From the NCBI GenBank assembly GCA_026873275.1, contig JANTUC010000007.1:372001-436000 (forward strand): a stretch of DNA of 64,000 nt, read 5' to 3'. The notes under the pieces are model-generated. The model was not told the origin of the DNA and searched no databases. It saw only the letters and a list, made by a program, of their open reading frames with translations. The position numbers and the translations under genes are program-made. Position 1 is the stretch's first letter; every line of letters begins with the position of its first letter. The DNA is from Pseudopithomyces maydicus. Taxonomy: Eukaryota; Ascomycota; Dothideomycetes; Pleosporales; Didymosphaeriaceae. Shown here piece after piece: positions 1 through 11,274 of the stretch.

Positions 1-382
1 ATCCACGGTCGCCGAGGGGAGCGTACTTTGCGGCACGCACGAGGGCCTTGACCTCATCAACTGTGTCGACATGGGGAATGACAACAGCTGCTGCGCCAGC
101 GTCCAGAATACGACTGATGTGCCCGGGCCACTTGGAGGGCGCACGTACAATCGGTGAGACTCCGACGTAGGTACATGCCAGTATAAGCTGTGCGACGGTG
201 TGTAGGTCCTGAGTTGAGTGTTCCATGTCGATGAACATGCCGTCTATTTTTGCCATTTTACACAGCATCGCGATCTCATTGCTGGTTACCAGCTTCACAG
301 ACATGACGGCGCACACATCACCCTTGAGAATCCGGGTGCGGAAGGGATTCGACAAGGTGAGGGTGTTCTCTTGTGTGATCAT
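1..382 (-). CDS. HpcH/HpaI-family aldolase, N-terminal part (3' end outside window)
   Basis: The minus strand is open from an ATG at 382 to the window edge, giving 127 residues with no intron. The protein begins MITQENTLTLSNPFRTRIL and contains the family's substrate/metal region IDMEHSTQDLHTVAQLI, followed by PIVRAPSKWPGHISRILDAG and AVVIPHVDTVDEV. These are typical of class II pyruvate aldolases of the HpcH/HpaI (2,4-dihydroxyhept-2-ene-1,7-dioate aldolase / citrate lyase beta) family, which cleave or form C-C bonds with pyruvate in a metal-dependent TIM barrel. The true substrate cannot be told from the sequence. The C-terminal half lies outside the window. A cyclase relic on the same strand lies about 500 bp upstream and may once have belonged to the same catabolic locus. 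Confidence 0.85.
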   Translation of the reverse strand, partial: MITQENTLTLSNPFRTRILKGDVCAVMSVKLVTSNEIAMLCKMAKIDGMFIDMEHSTQDLHTVAQLILACTYVGVSPIVRAPSKWPGHISRILDAGAAAVVIPHVDTVDEVKALVRAAKYAPLGDRG

Positions 383-880
383 ATTTGCTGCGGGTTGGTA
401 TATGTATAGGAGTGTTGTATAGTGAATGGAGGTTGGAGAAATAGAAGGATTGTTTCAATGGAATTCAATGAAGAGGGCGGAAAGGCATCATTTTATCATT
501 TTGTATTATAAGCGGCATGCGACCGAATCGCTTCCGATTTCGTTGCCGTCGTTGAAGCTAAGAGTCACAAGTTCGTTACCATCGGAGAGTTTGCGAGACG
601 CGGCAAGCATGTGTAGGGACGGTGGAAGGCCTGTTCGTCGGACCTCCGCCGAGACGTCGGCTGCTGGCACCAATCTGCCGGCCGGACGCACGATTTTCCG
701 CTAGCAGGCTACTCTACCCTCGAGGCTGTCCGTCTCGGATCGGAGCATAAGATAACTATAACTGGCATTTTCGGGGGGTATGCATTCTGTTGCTGTTTTA
801 CTCCCGGCCGCGCTTGCACTTGTGCATCCAAGGCCTATTGCTATTGCATCATTCAGTGTTGTGGAAGAGTATACACCTAC
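383..880. other. Intergenic, aldolase upstream region
   Basis: No supported gene. A TATA-like TATAATAC occurs on the minus strand near 505-512, in a position that could serve the aldolase. Short open frames here do not resemble the missing C-terminal half of the neighbouring cyclase. Confidence 0.5.
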
Positions 881-1330
881 CTTCTCTTCTTGATAGCCGT
901 AATGTCTGTTTCCATCCCATTGCAAACTAATATGCGTATTGAAGCACAACTTCGAGACAAAGGTATGATTATGTGTAAAGAATCCGATCTTCCAGTCAGG
1001 GTTCTCACTTCTTCGTCATGTGCAATTTTCAGTGGCGCTTTATTGATCAACCTCACTTCTGTGAATTTCCTAACAAAACAAGGCTTTAATGGTTCCGTCA
1101 TTGACCAACTGCCTGCCATGTTCAGAGTCATTTTGAAGCCGATTTTGGATATTATGTACTTGAGAGAGACACGCTTTCCGGTGCAGATTTCCTCGTTTAC
1201 TGCACGTTTGACGACGACTTCATTTATAAGATGATTGAGTGTTCCGAGCTGGTCGTCAGCTCCCATAAGCCCCAAGCATTGCCATGAGGATCACTCTTCT
1301 CCACGGGAGATCAGAGAAATCAATAAAGCG
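881..1330 (-). pseudogene. Truncated cyclase-family (kynurenine formamidase-like) gene remnant
   Basis: On the minus strand three reading frames in order give IDFSDLP, then VEKSDPHGNAWGLW, then ADDQLGTLNHLINEVVVKR with TGKRVSL, and after an intron ISLQWDGNRHYGYQEEK. This matches the N-terminal half of the putative cyclase family (PF04199), including the G-T-L-N motif and the Q-W-D-G-x-x-H motif. The intron is 950-1008 (GTGAGA...AAG) and restores the frame exactly. The two breaks upstream are each cured by one extra base in a three-base run (1305-1307 and 1262-1264). After 881 a donor-like GTAGGT follows, and nothing resembling the remaining roughly 180 residues can be found before the aldolase. 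I therefore call it a truncated relic, although the two upstream breaks may be sequence errors. Confidence 0.65.
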
Positions 1331-2371
1331 AGTTGCCGCCATCTAGTCGAACACCGATGGATGTACTCGGACTGTTGAACTGTTGAAACTTTCACTGTAG
1401 GCTTGCATTGAACCCTACAGCAAGCGGGAATATTTCCGAGGACGGAGTCCACTTCGTGGAGACGCGTGATGTCGTTAGTGCGGGGCTCGGCGGTGGTCCG
1501 ATCGGCCCTACGATGAGACGGTGGTAGCTTCGGAAGGTTCCCGAAGAAGTACCCTACACTATCCTTCTCCACAGTTATGTACCCCAGGAATCCGTTACCC
1601 CCAAGATCTTTCTCCATCGGGCCGTTTGTTGCTTAAACATGCCCAGGATGAATGGAAATGGATGGTTAAATCGCTGGGAGCAACCACATCTTCAATATTT
1701 CCCCATCGCGTTTGACGCCTGTGGCCCTTTTGCTATGGAAATTACGAAAAATGTCTACCGAAAATATGGAGCTCAAAGCTGAGAATATGCTTCACGAAAT
1801 AAGCCCTGAGTATTCTGAGTTGTCCCTGGAAGAGGTCAAGGTGATGCGATTGTTTGAAGGCGAGAGGCAGAGAAGTTGGACCTGCATCCCTCATCCTCAT
1901 TCTATGTTCACCCAGTTAAGCTCAGTAGATCGACCGACGACTGATTCCAGTTATGTAGGCCGCGATTAGTTACGTAATCAGCCGACCAAGTTTGAGTGCC
2001 GCCGATTACCGGCTGGTAGCTTAGGCCGTTCACATTTTCTCCGTATGCGCTTTATTGTCTGCACAGCACAAAAAAATACTAACAGAATAAAACGAAAGTT
2101 GAGTTGCAGGAAAATACCAAGCTCGACTGTCTACGCATGGCGCCAATGCCAATCTAGCCCTTCCATTCGCTTCTCTTTCAATCATCCTTTCTGCGTTCTT
2201 TTCCTCAGTCGCAGTGACTCAGAGTTTCCATTATGACCCATCGGATAAAAATCCGTACTTTAACTTGAAAGTGACTCATTGAGTATTGAAAAGGCACTCC
2301 GTAGCTTCTACCCCTGAGCGATGCATTGAATTTGCACATATTTCCGCTTTGCGCCCTCCAACATACCCGAT
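1331..2371. other. Intergenic, no supported gene
   Basis: Only short overlapping open frames without recognisable similarity or splice structure. A stretch around 1690-1960 could be decayed coding sequence, but no family could be assigned. Confidence 0.4.
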
Positions 2372-2872
2372 ATGCATTCGCGGAACGAAATAAGTCTTCT
2401 TCTCCAGCCTTGGGACCATCCTGACGGCATTTACCTTCGCTCTAAACAGCGTGCCGAGATACTCTCTCTTGGCGGCGACGATCCAGGCACTCCCCCGACA
2501 GCCTCCAACGTTCCGATCTTTGTTATCGCGTATCTTTCTGGTAGCCCGGTCGGCTGCGGTGGTCTTCGACCATTGCAAGATCCATTGATGCCGGCTTCCG
2601 ACAATGTCGCAGAAATCAAGAGGATGTTTGTCGATCCAGCACACCGAGGAAACAAAGGCAACGGTACATCGATCGCGCAGTTGATACTTGGAGAGCTCGA
2701 GGCACAAGCAAGAAGGATAGCACTGTCCTTGTTGGTATTGGAGACTGGAGACTTTTTGGTACAAGCTAGGCGGTTCTACGAAAAGTGCGGATTTGTCCGC
2801 CGAGAGAAGTTCGGAAGTTACATTGATGCATCAAACAGCGTATTTTATGAGAAGTCGATTGTTCAGGCTTAG
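2372..2872 (+). CDS. GNAT-family N-acetyltransferase
   Basis: A single-exon gene of 166 residues starting MHSRNEISLLLQPWDHPDG. The GNAT core is clear: a beta strand FVIAYLSGSPVGCGGLRPL (motif C/D region), then EIKRMFVDPAHRG with the acetyl-CoA pyrophosphate loop RGNKGNGTSIAQLIL (motif A), then LSLLVLETGDFLVQARRFYEKCGF, the motif B region with the conserved Y-E-x-x-G-F. It should transfer acetyl from acetyl-CoA to a small amine or protein N terminus; the acceptor is unknown. The length is normal for a one-domain GNAT of the PhnO/ElaA-like type. There is no signal peptide, so it is probably cytosolic. It stands alone, with no co-oriented partner close by. Confidence 0.88.
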   Translation: MHSRNEISLLLQPWDHPDGIYLRSKQRAEILSLGGDDPGTPPTASNVPIFVIAYLSGSPVGCGGLRPLQDPLMPASDNVAEIKRMFVDPAHRGNKGNGTSIAQLILGELEAQARRIALSLLVLETGDFLVQARRFYEKCGFVRREKFGSYIDASNSVFYEKSIVQA

Positions 2873-3295
2873 ACCTAACACCAAAACTTATCAGGTAGCT
2901 CTGGTATAAGATGATCACCTGATTCTACATGGTCCACGGGTTTCACAACTTGAAGTTATCTTGGAGTTTCAAGTACACAATATGTGTTATATATAGTTAC
3001 AACACCATTCATGTCAATATAGATCAGTAATTTACATAAACAACATCTATTCCAGATATAGTATCTTGATAGTGCCAGTGTACATACTGCGTGAGAAAAC
3101 TTAAAGAGTACTAAATCTACTGTGAGCACGGTACAAAAGATCCCAGTAGCAACAAGCAACACTGTAGGTATTCACGTTGGGTCCTGGAAGAACTCACTAC
3201 AGGGTACGAACACGGTCTGATTGTTTAAAAGAATACCGCTATAATACACACACTCAGGTAGCCTTGACCGCTGGAGTCTTTTCAATATCCAAATT
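2873..3295. other. AT-rich intergenic spacer
   Basis: About 420 bp, noticeably AT-rich and without a coding signal. It separates the 3' ends of the GNAT gene and the convergent gene at 3296-4544. Confidence 0.5.
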
Positions 3296-4544
3296 TCAAC
3301 TTAGGGCCTGGTTCACGACTGAGCTTTGTACATGAAAGCCGCAAAATCTCCTCAAAAGCTTTGCGGGCTGTATCCGTGTCCAGAGCCTCCGAAAAAGTGC
3401 CCCATATGTCTTGAAATTGGCTGTTGACGCACAATTGCTGGCAACGCTTTTTAACATTTGCGCAAACTCGTCGTCCATTGTGATGAACTCGTTCAGCTTG
3501 TTGCGGATTGCCAGGAACATTCTTCTGTACGCGTCTTCCGCGATTGGTGCTGGTGGTGTTGTAGACACTGAGCTCATTACACGCATGACCGTTGCAAGCG
3601 ATTCTTCGACCACGACGCTTGCCTTCTCTGTGTCTTTGGCTGTACTCCCTGCCTTTTCGATCCTGTATGCTGCTTCGAGAAGGAATGATTTCAAGGCGTG
3701 GTAGTCTACGACCAGCTTTTGCGACGCCATAGCCCTCTGGATGAGGGCTTGTGACTCGATATACCTTCTCTTGCAAGAACGTTTCCAGTCACCAATACTC
3801 AACCATGAGTTGACTCAATATACCTTCTCCTGCAAGAAATGCTTCCAGCAATCGACGTTCCACCACCAGCTTTTGTGATGCTATGGCTTGTTGGATCAGC
3901 AGGATGTGCGCGCTTGTGATGTTGACGTCTGGCCAGCAGATCTTCATTTCCTCTTTCATTGCTTCGGCGTGTTCCAGGAGGAATTCATCTGTGTCTGCCG
4001 ATGAGTCGACGAAGCGGTGCATGTTATCGTTGAGTCTCGGGGCGTACTTGACATCGCGGTCAACGTATTGTAATACATCTTCTAGTTCGTCAAGGAACTC
4101 CCTTCGATTGCTGATTTCGTATGAGGCAGCTGGCGTCAGGATTTCGTTTCTGAACGAGGCTGTCGGACCCACTTGGAGCTTGGTGTAGTCGCGGGCTCGG
4201 GAGTGCTGGATCCTCTTGGCTGTCTGAGGCTTGTCTGACGAAATGATGGCGTGTCTGGCGACTAAGTCGTTCCAGGCTGTTCCTCTCTCTTTGAGGTTCC
4301 CGCGGTTGTCGCGGAACTGGTACATGTAAAAGATTTGGTCCTGATGGACCATGTACGGCGTGCACAAGCCATTCTTTTGCTTGATCAGCACGAAGCTTTG
4401 GAGTGATGTGCGGTTGGCGAGGTCGATGTCGCTGCTCAGCACGCGTACCACCGCCATCAGGGGCAACTCGTCCTGGTCCAGCTTCAGAATGTCGGCTGTC
4501 TTCGGCGCCACCGTGCCGACAGGATGCCGACCGAGTTTTGACAT
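3296..4544 (-). CDS. Unrecognised 390-aa protein with an internal duplication
   Basis: I do not recognise the family. Exon 1 is 4544-3824 and begins MSKLGRHPVGTVAPKTADIL. A GTATAT donor at 3823 and a CACAAG acceptor ending at 3748 define a 76-nt intron that joins the two long open frames in phase, and exon 2 runs 3747-3296. The joined protein carries two adjacent copies of one helical block, LIQQAIASQKLVVERRLLEAFL and LIQRAMASQKLVVDYHALKSFL. The duplication is also visible in DNA (about 3670-3760 versus 3830-3905), and the repeat unit includes the intron boundaries. The rest is charged and mostly helical, with no membrane segment or signal peptide. Alternatively this is two separate overlapping genes or a decaying gene. 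The splice model is inference. Confidence 0.5.
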
Positions 4545-5695
4545 TTTGGATCTTCATCTGGCCAGCTCAAATATAGATTCGTGTGAGACATTGTAGTGGA
4601 AGAATCTGGGAGAGCTGGCGTACGGGTTTTATAGGGTTGTAGAGATGGGAAACGGCAGCGACCGTGGGGTGGTAGGCAATAGCAACTGGGAATCAGATGA
4701 CCCTAAAGTCTAAGAGACCACCGGTGATCTAACAGCGCTGGAAGGTGAAGAGGTCGAAGTTACTGTAACGAGGAGGAGTCCATGGGCTCTTTCCGCGTGT
4801 GTGGCCAGAATGAGGAAGGACCCAGTGGACGCTGGTAAACAAGGACACGAAGATTCCAAACGCCATTAGAGACGCTAAACATACAAGCGCCATCTAGGAC
4901 CAACAATTTTACGCTTGGGTGTGCAAATACTTGCAGCTGAAAGCCGCGCGCAATGTCGGTAGACACAAACCATCCTGGAGTAACACACTGGCCTGTGGGA
5001 AAGCCGTTTTTTCGTATCAAGCTAGCCTTGCACTTACATGAGGGCTTCCATGCTCCTTGCACAACCTTTATCATATGCTGTGGTTGTGCATAAGATTCAG
5101 CGTCAGCCCTGGAGCCGCTCAATCGCTACTGGATGCTGGGGACGCGCGATAGGGGGACCATCGATCACCAAGTTGTGAATGATCATAGTTTGCATATCTT
5201 GAATCACGTATCTTCATATCATTCGTGCCTTCTAATTGGGAGTCTACTTCGATTGTTAGGATGCAGGTGCTTGGCATCGCTCATGAAACCCTCCTCCCTC
5301 GCGCCTTCTTGGACTAGGATGACAAAAACAAAAATGTGACTTGATATGTTTCAATAGAGTAATTAAGGGTACATTTTAAGAAGAGCACCTTGACAGTCTT
5401 CGGGTGTGCTGAAGAGGCACATAAATTCTCCTGTGGGTCTTTACTCACACATCATTGGACTGCTCAGTATTTGCTCCAAAGCGAACAGGCTAAGTAAGAA
5501 GACGTACGTGTATATTATACGTGCGAGAAAGCACGTGGAAGCGGTCAACGATATTTTTCTTTGTCACCTATTATGGAGGCCACACTTCCCAGAGCGGTGA
5601 CATGAACAAGACAAAGACACATTGCTTTCCGCAGCATCCGCGTATTCCTTATCCAATTATGACTTCAATTCTTCACGTAGGAGGTTCCTACTAAG
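4545..5695. other. Intergenic, no supported gene
   Basis: About 1.15 kb. One open frame of 120 codons on the minus strand (4760-5122) has no recognisable similarity and no supporting splice or neighbour evidence, so it is not called. Confidence 0.4.
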
Positions 5696-7293
5696 ATGCC
5701 TGATCGACCTAAACTCGTTGGGCCGTTGCGAACCGGAATCCAGTCAGGGCTGGTGAGCAAGCGCATAACTGATATCGACTTCACTGTAGATCTGCAAGCA
5801 CTGGCCCTCCAAGCTAGCTATGAAGAAGATGAAGCTATTCCAGATGAAATACCTAGGGCAGGTAGTCCAGTGGCAGTGGTCACGCCCCCAGGTGTCTCCA
5901 CATTCACTATGTTCTTAGAGCGGCCACGTCAAGGCAGCGAGGTCACCATCAAGCCTTTGAATGAGAGACCGAAATTGAGACGTAAGGCGTACACAGCACC
6001 TTCAGGAACTTTGCAAGTGCACCGGGAAGCTAAGTCGCCATTTGTACCACATCCTCCTAGGCGAGCTGTCAGCTCAACAACGGCAGAGGCATTCTCACGC
6101 TCAGGCAGCAGAGATCGACGGAGGCCATCAAAAGACAATACATTCACGCCATCTGAGCTGTCCAAACTCGGAATAGCACCCTCGAGGTCGCTCATCAGCA
6201 AGAAGAGAAGCAAGAGAAACTCAGGGGGTAGGATGGGACTCAAATCAAAGCCCCTGGTCTGGAGGATGTCTTCACCACCGAAGACCTACGAGCTTCCTCC
6301 TGAGCTAAAGCAATCCTTTTCAGAAAAAGCAAGAGTGAAGAAAACTTTGAATTCGAAAAAGGTAGACACGCTCCAGGTCGATATTCCAAAACCCCAGCAA
6401 AGCGGCTTGCCCTCGACTCCAGCGGTGTCGATCGTTCCTACACCGAGTATATTCTACAAAAGACCGGCTAGCATACGTGCGAAAACCCCACCGTCTCCAG
6501 CTAGAAGTGCTACTTCCTTCCGGGATGTTGGACCAGTGGGAAATTCCACCCTATTAGGGGGTGGGGCGCCTCCTAGGAGCTCAACACCTTTGAGACTCAT
6601 TACGTCTCCCCGAAGTACGTCGCTGCCGAAAACGCCGCCAAGAAGTACACCAAGCAGTGCAGGGCCTACTAGAATTGGCACGCCGGCGAGGCTGACAAAA
6701 CATTTTTCATTGCCTCTGAGTCCCGTGGCACAGCAGCGTGTTGCCTGGAGAAGATCGATAGGCGTTGATCAACCTTCGCGTCATGCAACACCCGTCCCAT
6801 CTGAGAGGAACCCAGTGTACATCCCGGGACCAATACAGCTGGAGGAAAAGATCATCGCAACACCCCGACGAGGCTCTATCGCCAATTTGGAACGCTTCGA
6901 TGACGGTAGCGTACCCCGAGCCAAACGCTTCTCTGACCTCGTGGCGCTGGACAGCATCGTCATGTATTTCCAGGCACTCGGTGTAGCAGAGGAGGCGTCA
7001 GACGCATGCTTGGATCGGTTCTGGACGCAGAGCCGGAAAAGCAATCATGCAAGCCCAGGCAAAGCCTCTCGAAAGACCATGCCTCCAGTCCCAGGCGCGC
7101 CGCCGCCACCACCACGGCCTGTCCCCTCACCCCCTCGTCAGGCGTCATAGCTACAACCTTCGAGGGGATATTTCGGACGCAAAAGACGCTGCGAGAAGAC
7201 GCCGACCAGACGATGCCACCATCCCCTGGTACGGCTGGTCGCCGAAAACCGCTCCTACGGCAGCTATTGAAAGCAAGCCGAAAATCAAGTTAG
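5696..7293 (+). CDS. Ser/Pro-rich, mostly disordered unknown protein (one frame break)
   Basis: I do not recognise a named family. From the ATG at 5696 the frame runs to a stop at 7150 and encodes a basic, low-complexity Ser/Pro/Thr/Arg-rich chain with many S/T-P sites (for example PRSSTPLRLITSPRSTSLPK). Near the C terminus is a short ordered helix, DLVALDSIVMYFQALGVAEEASDACLDRFW, then a polyproline stretch. At the C5 run 7130-7134 one extra base switches to a frame that reads GVIATTFEGIFRTQKTLRED and later RRKPLLRQLLKASRKSS before a stop at 7293. This looks far more like protein than the literal end, so the gene is annotated to 7293 (532 aa after correction). The many S/T-P sites suggest phosphorylation by proline-directed kinases, which is inference only. 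Confidence 0.7.
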
Positions 7294-8365
7294 ATGGGTC
7301 AGGTTGGGGATGGATGCTGTCAAGGCCGGGCGCTACGCTGGTGACAGCGCAACGCTCGGCAGACCGAGAAACCGCCGTTTTAGAATAGCTTGAAACGGGA
7401 AATTTGAAGCTGAATACAAAAATCACGATTTGAATATTGGATCATGGTTCTGCGGGGCCTGTGCGTGACGATCATGGGAAGACGACTGGGCTTGGCTGGG
7501 GCTTGACTGGGGCTTGACTGGGGCTTGACTGGGGCTTGACTCGAGGGGACAGACAGAGGGTAGCGACAAAGGAGTGCGTCAATATTCAGGGGGCTCCATC
7601 GTGGAATAGCCTGGTGAACATCAAACAGGTTGTGGCTAGTGGGGGTGGTGCTCAGCTTGGTCTGTTCTGTCTGGTAGGGACTGGTTGTATGGAGGGAGTC
7701 CACTGGGGATGCTCGTATCGACTTCCGGTGACGAGCCCCCCGGACGGCGTGGTCGTTGGACGAGCGCGCGCAACAGGGCGTCTTGCGCAACGAAAGGTTG
7801 CCCTGGAGGCGCAGCTCTTACGTGCCCTGGAGGGCGAGACTGGCCGATGGAATGCGGAGGACGAGTGTGGGTGCCACGATGATGGCAGTTGGTGCCGCAA
7901 TGGTCGGCGTGCAGGCTCTGTCCTAACGATAGGGTAGATCCCTTCTCTTCTGAATGCGAGGCAGCGAATCCACGCGCGGATGGCTTGGCCACGTCCAATT
8001 AAACCCCCTGATTCAGTGCGAGTGATCGCAGCTGGGTTGCCCTGTTCGGTCTGGCTTCTCTTGGCCGTGCGCAACTCCAGCGACCCGCTTTCCGGGGCGC
8101 TCGTCAGACGTCCTTCCCGACACGAGCCAGCGCATCAACTGCGGGTCCCTCACCTCTACCGCTCTAAAAGCCTCCCTCTGCCCGTCCATCGTACCCGCTT
8201 CTTCACTTTCCGGATCGCCTTGCTATTGCACATCCATCAAACACCTCCCCGCACAGACAGATCGGCACTCTACTCACAGCACACTGCCCTTACCCACCAC
8301 CAGCCTGCCTGTTTGCTTCGACGCCTTGCCTTGCCGGCGCCAACCACACCACACCGCACATCACC
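7294..8365. other. Long GC-rich leader / promoter of the C2H2 gene
   Basis: About 1.07 kb with several overlapping open frames on both strands but no conserved protein. It becomes C-rich and pyrimidine-tract-rich just before the ATG at 8366, as in fungal 5' UTRs. A tandem repeat lies at 7498-7541. Confidence 0.5.
7498..7541. repeat. 11-bp tandem repeat, four perfect copies
   Basis: GGGGCTTGACT is repeated four times without error, preceded by one diverged copy. It lies in the upstream region of the C2H2 gene. Confidence 0.9.
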
Positions 8366-10266
8366 ATGGCTTCGGCCCTCTCGAGTAGTATCGACCAGCT
8401 CAAGCAGGCATTTTGCACCCAGCACGCTCATCTGTCAGAGCAGCAGCGCCAGCAGCTCTGGCTGCAGACCATCGCTACCCTGCCCAGCAGCAGCCCCCAA
8501 CAGCCGTCGCAGGCCCACCAGATCCCACGGTCAGCCACCGAGTTGGTGGACATTGACCAACTACTCGTATGAATTTTTGTTGCTTGGCCCATCCCCTTCG
8601 CTCTAACAGCAACCAGGCCAACGGCTACGGAGCCCTAGACCGTATCCAGTCTGCACCAGCTGCTCCCTTCATGGAGCAGACTCTGTCCGTCTCGAGTGAC
8701 AACAACTTGCAACGCTCCAGCTCGACCATGTCCAGCTGGCAATCCTTTGATGACCAGTCCAACGCTTATGTGTTCTCTGATGCATCGTTTTCAAGGCAGC
8801 AGCCTCTGCAGCCCATTGACGAGACCATGTTCTTTAATGACACCATGGTGGAATACTCCCCCGCCGACTATGTCAGCAAGATCGACGCCTCAAATTCTCC
8901 CCAGCCTCCCCTTTCCCAGCTGCAACTAACACCAAACAACCAGTGGATGCCGTCGCTCGACGTGTCCACTGCCCCTAGCACTCCATCATCTGCTCTCATG
9001 ACGCCGGTTACCCTAGCAAGTAACTCAATGAGCCGTCAAAGCAGCTTCAATCCTCATTTCGTTGATTCAAATGTTTGCATGAAACGTTCCGATTCTTCAA
9101 TGTACCCGCTCATCCCCGATGACGGCTCGTTTTCTTTCTCTCAAGATGTTTCTCATGTACAGAAGGGTATGAGTGGCAACACTGATACCCTTCCTTTCCT
9201 TGCTTCTACCGGTTTCACTGGGCTCCCCAGTGAAACCTCGTTTCTTTCTCCTATTCCGACTATTTCTTCAAGTGTGTCTGCACTTGCTTCACGTCAAGAG
9301 AACGAGCCGTGCCTGGTGGAGGATATGCGGAGGTCGGCTTCAATGTCATCGTCATCTGGCGACAGCGATGTCAGCAACAGCGCCTCGGCGTCAAGTCTGA
9401 ACCGCTCTCGCCACGTCCGCCGCGAACGCGAGATCATCGCGCAAGCCGGCAGCTGCAGGATCGCCCCCAAGGCGATCCCCAGCCCAAGCACGCAGACCAA
9501 GTCCGCATCACCCAATGCTCAGATGATGCGGATCCAGTCTGAAGACGGGTCATCCCGCCAAGTTGGCGTCATCAGTAAAGCGCCCTATGTACGTCCCCAG
9601 CATCCCAAGATCCTGTGCTCGCACTGTAACGAGCGCCCCGAGGGCTTCCGTGGTACCCACGAGCTCGACCGCCACGTTACCCGCGCACACAGCGCCGTCC
9701 GCAAGGGCTACATCTGCGTCGCCCCTGATTTCGACAAGAACTTCCTCAACGGCTGCAAGCACTGCCGCAACAAGAAAGTATACGGCGCGTACTACAACGC
9801 TGCTGCCCACCTTCGCCGCGCCCACTTCCACCCGCGTAAGCGCGGCCGGAAGGGCAAGAACGACGAGAAGCGCGGCGGCATCGGCGGCGGCGATCACCCG
9901 CCCATGGACTTCCTGAAGCAGTACTGGATCCACGAGATCGAAGTCGAGAACACGCCCAAGAAGTCGAAGGCCAAGAGCGACAATGCTGAGTCGCAGTCTC
10001 CAGAGAGTGCGGCAGAGAGCGCGCCTGAAGCTGATGTCGAAACATTCGACGCAACGTACGACCCCGAGCTCGCTTTCCCTAGTCCCCAGCTGCAACAGCA
10101 ACAGCAGCAGCAACAAGCGCTCGACAACCCGCTCCCGACACTCAATCCCCAGTACGTTGATTTCTCGGCGTACAATAGTAACGCGTCGATGCTGTATGCG
10201 ACTCAGCAGTCGACAAGTGACATGCCTGTTGTGAACGACTTCGAGTTTGACGCGTATAGACTGTAG
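8366..10266 (+). CDS. C2H2-type zinc-finger protein, putative transcription factor
   Basis: Exon 1 is 8366-8566 (MASALSSSIDQLKQAFCTQH...). A 50-nt intron, 8567-8616, is the only one that keeps the frame, and exon 2 runs 8617-10266, giving 616 residues. A long Ser/Gln-rich region of about 390 residues precedes a cysteine/histidine region at about residues 396-495: CSHCNERPEGFRGTHELDRH fits one C2H2 finger, then CVAPDFDKNFLNGCKHC and YYNAAAHLRRAHF fit a second, unusual finger, followed by a basic KRGRKGKNDEKR tract that could be a nuclear signal. The C-terminal tail has an acidic segment and a poly-Gln tract near 10095-10118. This layout is seen in fungal C2H2 proteins of no assigned role; DNA binding is inferred. 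Neighbours give no clue to targets. Confidence 0.85.
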
Positions 10267-11274
10267 TGCGTGTGTGCTAACCACTTACCTATCTCTTTCT
10301 TTCTTCTGTATCTATTTACGCCACTTTCTTGTTATATATATATATTTATATACACTACGGCTTGGGTTGACTTGGCTCGGGTGGGCAAGACGTGTTGATG
10401 ACGGGGCTATTGGGCCGGGATGGACTTATTCCAAGAGCTGGACGGGTCCGGATTTGGATTGGGTGGATTGTGTGTTGACTTTGAGGCTAGGCGTTTTGGT
10501 ACTCGGTGTTGCGCTGTGTATGCGCGGATTACTTGGCCTTTATTTACGATTCTTCACGTATATGTGGGCGCGGTGCTTCTTTTGCTTCTGAGCTGTTGTC
10601 TTTAATGGATGATGAGTGGTTGTTTGATTTGGCGGGATAGAGCTGGATACGAGTTCTGTTAGCTTTAGTCTGTATTGCTATTATTATCTGCCCGTTGCTT
10701 AGTGCGGCGAGAGAATTGATCCTTGTGATTGAGCATGTGGTGCTTGGGGTTTTGTTCTGTGCTGATCTGATTTGACGTGTACCTGCATAAGGACAGACTG
10801 ATACGAGGCCTCCGTAAACTTCAGACTTATTTCCAACGATATAGACAAAGATATCAAGTTGAAGTATGATTGACTACACACAAAGTTCGGGCGTTAGGCC
10901 CCACCACAACTCCAACACTCGGGTCAGCATCGTCATTCCTCTGCCCCGCCAGATTACCCCTCTTCGGTTTGCACTCCAACTCAAAACACGCTATTGAACA
11001 CGTCGGATACCCAGCTTCGAATGAGCGTGCACCGCAATTTGATCCGGAGGGTACGTACCGATAGCAAGTGGGGTCGTTGGCATGTTCGGGAATGAGCGAG
11101 GAGCGCAGGTTCCGATGATTGAACGATGAGCGCATAAGTATAAGTAGTCTATAGTCTATGCATTTATTTGTGACCATCGCGCTTTTGGTGGTTGGCACCT
11201 GCACCTGCACCTGCACCTGGGCATGTTGGAGTACACGTGACAGATAGATACATCATTGAATACGAGCTTCTGAG
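10267..11274. other. Intergenic; 3' UTR of C2H2 gene and lactonase upstream region
   Basis: No gene seen. A (TA)n tract at about 10335-10352 sits in the likely 3' UTR. Four copies of the hexamer CACCTG lie at about 11197-11220, roughly 55 bp before the lactonase start. Confidence 0.5.

Noticed and set aside
4760..5122. 120-codon open frame on the minus strand
   Set aside because: Protein-like composition but no recognisable family and no support from neighbouring exons.
9550..10284. 244-codon open frame antisense to the C2H2 gene
   Set aside because: Leu/Val/Arg-rich antisense shadow; the poly-Leu tract is just the complement of the poly-Gln codons.
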